Shown here: positions 47,443 through 53,046 of the stretch, one piece after another | How positions within the stretch are numbered: the stretch's first letter is position 1 | Layout: each line of letters opens with the position of its first letter | DNA from: Streptococcus sp. HSISM1 | GTDB lineage: Bacteria > Bacillota > Bacilli > Lactobacillales > Streptococcaceae | DNA length: 53,046 bases | NCBI RefSeq assembly: GCF_000448565.1 | Contig: NZ_CM002128.1 | Coordinates: 1,495,270-1,548,315 of the forward strand | Reading direction: 5' to 3' | The notes under the pieces: generated by a model | Told to the model about the DNA's origin: nothing | Databases searched by the model: none | Seen by the model: only the letters and a program-made list of their open reading frames with translations | Program-made: the position numbers and the translations under genes

Positions 47443-48477
47443 CTAGTTTTCGTATATGAATCCAATCATAAATGGAACAGGTTTTGGTAGTTCGATTCCT
47501 TCGGTAAGGGATTCATTGTCGTCAGATAGACCTCCTGTATTACCATATAGAGTAATTTGGTCACCTAGATGAATTGGTTCCTCGTAATTAACGTCAAATA
47601 TAGTAACTAGAAGTATTTTATTTTCGTCATTATCTACGGCAATTTTTAGAGTACGGCTAGCAAATCTTTTGACTTCTTGCAATACTTTTCCTTTAACTTT
47701 AGCTTGTGTTCCGTTAGGGATTTCGTTATTGCTCCACTTTTCAAAATTAACTGGTATATAGTCAGATTTATTCTTCTCTGTAGTTGACAATTCAGATGAA
47801 GAGTCATCAGCAGAAGAACTTGAAGTAGGGTTATTTATATTCTTAGCTGTATAGTAGTTATCTGCGATAATTTCTTCAATCTGTTGCTGAGAAGTTTTAC
47901 CATTGATACCAATAATGTCATCCTTATGTACATCACCTAAATACTTACTTTTAGGTATTTTCACAGTAGCTGTAACAAGATTTGTATGTTCCTTGTTAAA
48001 GATGTTATTTGCATTGTTATTAAATATAAACTCATCCAGCTCACCGATTTGGAAAGTTACATAGTTACCAGATTCCTCTGGTTCACTCATAACTTTTCCA
48101 TAACCTTGTACAGTGAGTCCTCTGGCTCTGAGATAGTTATCTATGGTTTTAAATCCTTTGGTAGAGTCCACATGGTTAAATGTTACTAAGTAAAAGATAC
48201 TAAAAACTACTAGTATGCTCAGAGCAGATAATATTGAATAACGTAAGAACTTTGACTTGTTTTTGGGGGTTGATTTTACTATGGGAGAGTTTTGCCGTAA
48301 TTTTTTTGTAGAATGGAGATTAGATGATTTAATGATAATATCTCCATAAACTTCAACTATTTCACCGATTGTGAACTCTGAATCTAGCGATGAATGAGTA
48401 AATTCTTTCATCGTACCGTCATTAAAACCAACGTAGATATTTGTATCTGTTATCTTAATAATTTTTCCTATATTCAT
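47443..48477 (-). CDS. Membrane protein with shared N-terminal module (paralogue 2 of 4)
   Basis: 344 residues. Module: MNIGKIIKITDTNIYVGFND, then GTMKEFTHSS and GEIVEVYGDIIIK. One helix ~76-100, then two outside segments, the second OB-fold-like (GTQAKVKGKVLQEV...LGDQITLYG). A Ser-rich linker separates them. Unknown function; 8-base gap to the next gene. Confidence 0.75.
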   Translation of the reverse strand: MNIGKIIKITDTNIYVGFNDGTMKEFTHSSLDSEFTIGEIVEVYGDIIIKSSNLHSTKKLRQNSPIVKSTPKNKSKFLRYSILSALSILVVFSIFYLVTFNHVDSTKGFKTIDNYLRARGLTVQGYGKVMSEPEESGNYVTFQIGELDEFIFNNNANNIFNKEHTNLVTATVKIPKSKYLGDVHKDDIIGINGKTSQQQIEEIIADNYYTAKNINNPTSSSSADDSSSELSTTEKNKSDYIPVNFEKWSNNEIPNGTQAKVKGKVLQEVKRFASRTLKIAVDNDENKILLVTIFDVNYEEPIHLGDQITLYGNTGGLSDDNESLTEGIELPKPVPFMIGFIYEN

Positions 48478-48489
48478 TTTTATTATCTC

Positions 48490-49668
48490 TTAATCTTTTC
48501 GTTCTACGCCCTGAACACTTCCACTATTATTAGCACTTAACACATTGACACCATCAATAGTGACTACAGAACCGAATAAATTAACTGTATCTCCCACTTC
48601 CATTTTCCTATAGTGTTTTTCGATATATTCTTCTGTGTCTCTTGTGAGCAATATTTTTAATTCATCTTCATTTTTGAAGTAAAATTCATTAATTTCTTTG
48701 TCTTCCGTTAAATCAAACCATATCGGTCTTACTTTGATAATAGTACCAAGAATTGTATCAGTGTCTTCAATCTCTTCAACCACACCCAGTGTCTCAAAGC
48801 TATCTTTCTCTCGATTAGATATATATTCATCAAATGTCATATCAGCGGTAAAAACATCAATTATCTTAATAGCTATTGAGTCAGAATCTTTTACTATTTT
48901 CCCTTCCATGGTTACCCATTTGTTTCCAGATGGGGAGTGTTCATCTGGATTTTTTATGGTATTGATTTTCAGTGTTTCTCCCATATATTTTGCACCATAG
49001 TCGACTCCATTTACTTTTAACACCATAATATTCTTAATTTCAGTTGGACTGTCCTCCATCATCGGTATATTGAACTCAGCTTGTATAGATATACTTTTAC
49101 CGATGTTATCTTTGAGCAACTGATTTAGTTTGGAAGAACTAGAGAGTTCTTCTGTTTTGCTTGTCTCCATGCGACTAGTTGAGTTATTTGTATTTGTTAA
49201 TGTGTGGTGTGTGAGTGAAGCAATGATTAGGATGGCTAATGAAAGTACAAGATATATGACTGTAGTTAGTCTAGGGAAGAGATTTTTCTTGAATAGGGAT
49301 AGAATCAAAAGAAACAGATTTAAGATACTAAGCACAAGAGGGAATAAAATGAAAACTATTGTTAGGATATTGTGCAGATAGTTAGTAAAGTCTGTAAAGG
49401 CGAGCTGTAGCATTGTAAGAAGAACAAGGAGTATGAAAATAACAATGATATTGATTCTAGTTGTTAGAGATAGTCTCTTGAATCTATTTTTAATAGAGTC
49501 TGACTTAACAGGAAGATTAGATTTTGTTACAAAATCTCCATAAACCTCTACAGGATCTCCTAATACAGGTTTAAATTCAAGAGATGTGCGTGAAATTTCC
49601 TTGACAGCACCATCTTCATATCCAATATATACTGTTGTATCTGTGATTTTAATTATTTTTCCGTTCAT
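48490..49668 (-). CDS. Membrane protein with shared N-terminal module (paralogue 3 of 4)
   Basis: 392 residues from ATG 49668 (GGGGAT upstream), overlapping the previous stop region. Module: MNGKIIKITDTTVYIGYEDG, then AVKEISRTSLEFKPVLGDPV. Three hydrophobic segments ~70-165, then a large outside part with two OB-fold-like stretches (VTMEGKIVKDSDSIAIKIID and VGDTVNLFGSVVTIDGVNV). Unknown function. Confidence 0.75.
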   Translation of the reverse strand: MNGKIIKITDTTVYIGYEDGAVKEISRTSLEFKPVLGDPVEVYGDFVTKSNLPVKSDSIKNRFKRLSLTTRINIIVIFILLVLLTMLQLAFTDFTNYLHNILTIVFILFPLVLSILNLFLLILSLFKKNLFPRLTTVIYLVLSLAILIIASLTHHTLTNTNNSTSRMETSKTEELSSSSKLNQLLKDNIGKSISIQAEFNIPMMEDSPTEIKNIMVLKVNGVDYGAKYMGETLKINTIKNPDEHSPSGNKWVTMEGKIVKDSDSIAIKIIDVFTADMTFDEYISNREKDSFETLGVVEEIEDTDTILGTIIKVRPIWFDLTEDKEINEFYFKNEDELKILLTRDTEEYIEKHYRKMEVGDTVNLFGSVVTIDGVNVLSANNSGSVQGVERKD

Positions 49669-49669
49669 T

Positions 49670-50086
49670 TTATCCCCAAGTAGTAGCACCGATAAGTGCA
49701 CCTATCCAAATACCTAGAATCATTGTTCCGATTGAAGCAATCATAATGATAGTCCCTTGTTCCTTATCTCCTCTACTACGCACAAGATAGCCTAAGATGA
49801 TGCCAATAATTCCAAAAACTAAAGGTAAAAGTAGAAGTGAGGTGCCAGTACAAATCCAACCCCAAACTTTTAATGCAGTTGTATTGCTTGGTTTATTCTC
49901 AGCGGTTTGTTGAAAAGTAGATTTTCGCTTGATAATGTAACTGCCCTCTGTGCCATAAACTTCCACTTCATCTCCAACTTCTGGGAGAAAATCAAAATAT
50001 TCCCTTTCAATTTCAAGGAGAGTTCCATCGGTTTTTCCAAGGTATATGGTTTCGATATTGTCTTTTAAAACTTTATAAACATTCAT
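49670..50086 (-). CDS. Small membrane protein with shared N-terminal module (paralogue 4 of 4)
   Basis: 138 residues from ATG 50086 (AAAAGGA upstream). Module: MNVYKVLKDNIETIYLGKTD, then GTLLEIEREYFDFLPEVGDE and VEVYG; two transmembrane helices (WGWICTGTSLLLLPLVFGII and TIIMIASIGTMILGIWIGAL). No outside domain. First gene of the array, divergent from an XRE regulator. Confidence 0.75.
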   Translation of the reverse strand: MNVYKVLKDNIETIYLGKTDGTLLEIEREYFDFLPEVGDEVEVYGTEGSYIIKRKSTFQQTAENKPSNTTALKVWGWICTGTSLLLLPLVFGIIGIILGYLVRSRGDKEQGTIIMIASIGTMILGIWIGALIGATTWG

Positions 50087-50401
50087 TTGATTTTCCTTTT
50101 CTATTTTTCTAGTCAACTTTTTTAAAGATTCCCATGCTTTAACTAGTGTCGTTGGTAAATAGTTTGAATATCATTTTTTATGACTCTGTATTGTACTTTC
50201 TTTTTTACATTATGACTTTCTATAGTAGTTTTACATATTAAAAGTATGTTTTTTATCATAAAAAGACTTATTTGTATTTAATTATATCATAAAAACACAT
50301 CTAGAGTATTTTTTATAAAAAATAAATACAATAACGCCCTGACGTTTTGAGCGAATAAAGGGTAGCCTATATCTTATAGAAAGAACATAGGAGAATAAAG
50401 C
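50087..50401. promoter_or_regulatory. Divergent intergenic region with a repeated motif
   Basis: 315 AT-rich bases without a gene between the paralogue array and the XRE regulator. ATCATAAAAA occurs at 50255-50264 and again at 50286-50295, 31 bases apart (about three helix turns), a candidate operator pair. Binding by the neighbouring regulator is inferred. Confidence 0.35.
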
Positions 50402-50719
50402 ATGTCGTTGAGCGAAAATGTTTCCAAACGAATCTATGAGTTAAGGACAAATAAAAAGATGACACAGGAGAAGTTAGCAGATAAAGCAGGCATGGATGTC
50501 AATGCTCTGGGACGAATTGAACGTGGGCAAAATAGTAATATCAAGTTGGAAACTTTAGACAAAATTATCCGTGCTTTGGAGATAGACTATAGAACCTTCT
50601 TTTCATTTTCTGTGAGTGAGGACACTTTTTCTAAAATTGCGTCCAAGCTATCGCTAGTAGCTGACGAGGAAAGATTTCTGGAAATATTTGATAGAATACT
50701 GGATATTGAGTTAAAATGA
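50402..50719 (+). CDS. XRE-family transcriptional regulator
   Basis: 105 residues; helix-turn-helix MTQEKLADKAGMDVNALGRI, then ERGQNSNIKLETLDKIIRAL; the C-terminal ~35 residues form a short helical tail (EERFLEIFDRILDIELK). AGGAG before the ATG. Divergent from the four-paralogue array, so a likely local regulator. Confidence 0.85.
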   Translation: MSLSENVSKRIYELRTNKKMTQEKLADKAGMDVNALGRIERGQNSNIKLETLDKIIRALEIDYRTFFSFSVSEDTFSKIASKLSLVADEERFLEIFDRILDIELK

Positions 50720-50814
50720 GTAGAAATTAGGTATAAATAAAAAGTACCAAACAGTAATTTCTACTTGCCTGCTGAACTCATCAGTAATGAGAATTTTTGT
50801 ACTCTTTTTGTACA

Positions 50815-51069
50815 CTTTGGAGTAAAGTCTAGTATTTTTTTAATTTTTTATCCGGAGAAAATTCCTTGTGAATAGTCGAATAGAAGAGTAGCTAAAAGCA
50901 TTTATGGGGGATAAGGTGGGCGACCAAAGTCATGACATAGGGCGTAGAAGCGACTATCCTCCAATGTATTCATTACTTTTTCAATAGTAAAGACGAGATA
51001 GTCTTGTGGCAAGAAAGAACTGATTTTTAGTGGTAAAGTTTTTTGATTTGTGTCATAGCGAATATGCAT
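50815..51069 (-). pseudogene. IS1182-family transposase remnant
   Basis: From ATG 51069 a 55-codon frame reads MHIRYDTNQKTLPLKISSFL, then PQDYLVFTIEKVMNTLEDSR, the N-terminus of IS1182 transposases. After TAA at 50902 the same frame continues MLLATLLFDYSQGIFSG, another stop, then KIKKILDF. Two nonsense changes and loss of the rest show a decayed copy. It fills much of the gene-free stretch 50720-51196. Confidence 0.8.
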
Positions 51070-51132
51070 GAGATATATTTTTTAAATGACTTACTGATCA
51101 ATTCTATTTGACCAAGGCTATCGAATCCATGC

Positions 51133-51194
51133 AAAAAGCAACGGCAAATCCGTTGCTTTTTTTGAGCCAGGGGATTTTTGTCCCAGCCTCTTTC
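51133..51194. repeat. Palindromic repeat related to 46191-46287
   Basis: Hairpin AAAAAGCAACGG / CCGTTGCTTTTT (12 bp), then GATTTTTGTCCCAGCCTC. It lies just after the ksgA stop and, with 46191-46287, brackets the accessory insert. Confidence 0.7.
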
Positions 51195-51196
51195 TT

Positions 51197-52072
51197 TTAT
51201 TTTATTCCTGCTTCTAGAAGACCATCTGCTAAGCGGGCGAAATCTTCTAAGCTAAGAGCTTCTCCTCGCACAGATGGTTGCAGGCCTGCAGCTTCAATCC
51301 CTACTTCTAGTTTGGCTTTGATTTCTTCGGTCTTGCCAAAGCGACTAGTCAAGTTGTTCCAAAGCGTTTTGCGGCGGTGGACAAAGCTAGCCTTGCTGAC
51401 AGAGAAGAAGAAATCTTCATCCTTGACGGCCACTGCTGGTTCTTCGCGACGCACCATCTTGAGGATGGCAGAGTCGACATTTGGCGCTGGCACAAAGACG
51501 GTGCGTGGTACGATAAAGGCCACCTTAGCTGTCATATAGTATTGGACTGCAATAGACAAAGACCCATAAGCCTTGGTGTTGGGCTCAGCTGAAATACGGT
51601 CGGCCACCTCTTTTTGCATCATGACCACAAATTCTTGGAAAGGAATTTTAGACTCAATCAAGTGCATGAGGATGGGAGTCGTGATGTAGTATGGAAGGTT
51701 GGCTACTACCTTAATTGGAAGTTCTGGATTTTTAAACTCTGCGATGTACTGGTTGAGATCCACCTTGAGGATGTCTTGGTTGACAACCGTCACATTATCA
51801 AAATCACGCAAGGTATCCGCTAAGATGGGAACTAAGCGGTCATCAATCTCAAAGGCCATCACTTCTGCCGCATTTTCTGCCAAAAACTCAGTGAGAGCTC
51901 CAATTCCGGGACCGATTTCGATGACATTGACCTGCTTATCAATCTCAGCCGTATCCACAATTTTTTGAAGGATGTTGGTATCGGTCAAGAAGTTCTGACC
52001 GAAGGATTTTTTAAAGGTAAAACCGTGACGCTCCAGCACTGCCTTGGTCACGCTATAATCTGCAATTCTCAT
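51197..52072 (-). CDS. ksgA: 16S rRNA dimethyladenosine transferase KsgA (RsmA)
   Basis: 291 residues: [23 protein letters not shown] motif [16 protein letters not shown], catalytic [10 protein letters not shown]. Dimethylates two adjacent adenines near the 3' end of 16S rRNA. Downstream of rnmV, as usual in Firmicutes. Confidence 0.97.
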   Translation of the reverse strand: MRIADYSVTKAVLERHGFTFKKSFGQNFLTDTNILQKIVDTAEIDKQVNVIEIGPGIGALTEFLAENAAEVMAFEIDDRLVPILADTLRDFDNVTVVNQDILKVDLNQYIAEFKNPELPIKVVANLPYYITTPILMHLIESKIPFQEFVVMMQKEVADRISAEPNTKAYGSLSIAVQYYMTAKVAFIVPRTVFVPAPNVDSAILKMVRREEPAVAVKDEDFFFSVSKASFVHRRKTLWNNLTSRFGKTEEIKAKLEVGIEAAGLQPSVRGEALSLEDFARLADGLLEAGIK

Positions 52073-52105
52073 TTTTTCTCTTTTCTATTTCATACACACT
52101 AGAGG

Positions 52106-52711
52106 TTAGTCATTGACATCTGAATAACCTGCCATAGCATCCTCAACCTCAGCCAAACAAATTCCAAACAACTCCAAACGTTTGATCAATTGCTTGCCAT
52201 TGCAGTAGCCGATGCGCAAGGCTTCGCCTAGATATTCCCGTCGTTTGCGACTATCGCTTCCCATCAAAAGACCGAGACGCATCAAGTCGGTCTTTGTGAT
52301 ATCAAAGAAATTTTCATCTTCGTAAGACCCGACCAGTCCAGCTAGGGCTTTTTCTAAGTCTTCAAAACTGGCATGCTCCACTCCCAAGGAACACCCCTTA
52401 GTCTTGGATTTGGGGACTGCTTCGCCACGATTTAAAAAGGCATGCTTGGCCTGGGGCACCTCTTGCATAATGATCTTGCGAATTCGCTCGCCATTGTAGT
52501 CTGGATCCGTAAAGACAATGACCCCACGCAACTCTTGCAAGGTAGCAATTCGTTCCAAGTCATCTTGATCGATCGCAGAACCTCGGGTTTCATAGGTATC
52601 CACCTCATAAAAACGGCGGAGATTGGCTGTGTCGTCCTTGCCCTCCACGACAATCACTTCCGGTATTTTTCTTTTCTCAGTCAAGGCCAAATACCTTTCT
52701 TGCATTGTCAT
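52106..52711 (-). CDS. rnmV: Ribonuclease M5
   Basis: 201 residues; Toprim domain with VIVVEGKDDT and IVFTDPDYNGERIR. Matures 5S rRNA. Its start overlaps the tatD end by 35 bases. Confidence 0.96.
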   Translation of the reverse strand: MTMQERYLALTEKRKIPEVIVVEGKDDTANLRRFYEVDTYETRGSAIDQDDLERIATLQELRGVIVFTDPDYNGERIRKIIMQEVPQAKHAFLNRGEAVPKSKTKGCSLGVEHASFEDLEKALAGLVGSYEDENFFDITKTDLMRLGLLMGSDSRKRREYLGEALRIGYCNGKQLIKRLELFGICLAEVEDAMAGYSDVND

Positions 52712-53046
52712 AGGTTGCCTGAGCCACTTCTTCTGTTGTTAAGCCACGTAGTTCTGCAATAAAATCTACCACATAACGAGTGTAGGCTGTTTTATTTTCT
52801 CGACCACGTTTGGGAACTGGTGCCAGGTAAGGGGCATCTGTTTCAACCAAGATCTTGTCTAACGGAAGGCCAGCTGCCGCTTCTTGGACATCTGTGGCTT
52901 TCTTAAAGGTCACCACTCCAGAAAAGGAAATCATCATTCCCAAATCCATGAAGCGTTTCGCTTCTTCTAAACTTCCTGAGAAAGAATGCATGATCCCACC
53001 ACGAGGACCAACTCCTTCACTCTTGATGATGCCATAAGTATCTTCT
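52677..53046 (-). CDS. tatD: TatD-family metal-dependent hydrolase, 5' end beyond the window
   Basis: The last 122 codons are present. GGIMHSFSGSLEEAKRFMDL, ISFSGVVTFKKA, and ILVETDAPYLAPVPKRGREN are TatD metal-site motifs. The frame is open to the window edge, so the ATG near 52991 is internal. Precedes rnmV-ksgA. Confidence 0.93.
   Translation of the reverse strand, partial: EDTYGIIKSEGVGPRGGIMHSFSGSLEEAKRFMDLGMMISFSGVVTFKKATDVQEAAAGLPLDKILVETDAPYLAPVPKRGRENKTAYTRYVVDFIAELRGLTTEEVAQATYDNARKVFGLD

Overview
The window is a piece of a Streptococcus chromosome, most likely of the mitis/sanguinis group (a S. parasanguinis-like species is my guess; the sequence alone does not settle the species). 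The evidence is the gene content and the local gene orders known from S. pneumoniae and relatives: endoD-pgk-(aromatic acid exporter-like)-glnR-glnA, tsaB-rimI-tsaD next to rpoY-rnjA, rpsL-rpsG-fusA-gapA, and tatD-rnmV-ksgA ... rsgA-rpe-thiN-rmuC-cbf-purR.

Layout. 1-8.9 kb is an AT-rich accessory island. It holds a tyrosine recombinase remnant, an IS3-type orfA remnant, and a minus-strand cluster: a PlcR/TprA-type regulator, a Phr-like signal peptide, a 17-residue peptide gene followed by a terminator-like hairpin, a ThiF/MccB-like E1 enzyme, a cytoplasmic family-5 solute-binding-like protein, an M3 oligopeptidase-like protein lacking a zinc histidine, an MFS exporter and a SAM methyltransferase. 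This looks like a quorum-sensing-controlled modified-peptide (RiPP or microcin C-like) pathway and is the best candidate for an undescribed system. 9.2-15.5 kb is a complete lactate racemase (lar) locus: larR-larE-DUF924 on one strand, larA-larB-larC-larD on the other. 15.6-21.4 kb has a frameshifted flavoprotein, an unusual multi-hairpin element, lipoproteins, AzlCD and membrane proteins. 21.5-25.8 kb is tRNA t6A modification (tsaB/rimI/tsaD) and RNA polymerase epsilon/RNase J1. 26-36 kb has glnA-glnR, pgk, the 1596-residue surface endoglycosidase and gapA. 36.4-39.7 kb is the str operon. 40-45.8 kb has purR, cbf, rmuC, thiN, rpe and rsgA. 46.0-46.2 kb has tRNA-Leu and tRNA-Ser, followed by a second accessory insert (46.3-51.1 kb) with four paralogous membrane proteins sharing an N-terminal module, an XRE regulator and an IS1182 remnant. 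The right end is ksgA, rnmV and partial tatD.

How it works together. The lar genes build the nickel-pincer nucleotide cofactor and racemise lactate, the fermentation end product. EndoD strips host N-glycans and has a perfect CcpA site upstream, so it is probably carbon-repressed. GlnR has its own operator upstream of glnRA. PurR has a PurBox at its own promoter.

A warning that changes the reading of many genes: at least nine breaks in eight genes (both recombinase breaks, the PlcR-type regulator, M3 protein, flavoprotein, a lipoprotein, DUF443 protein, glnA, and a membrane-anchored protein) are each repaired by adding one base to a homopolymer. For each of the seven breaks in full-length genes, the repaired length is an exact number of codons. 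This is more likely a sequencing/assembly contraction artefact than real decay, and I annotate those genes over their full repaired span.
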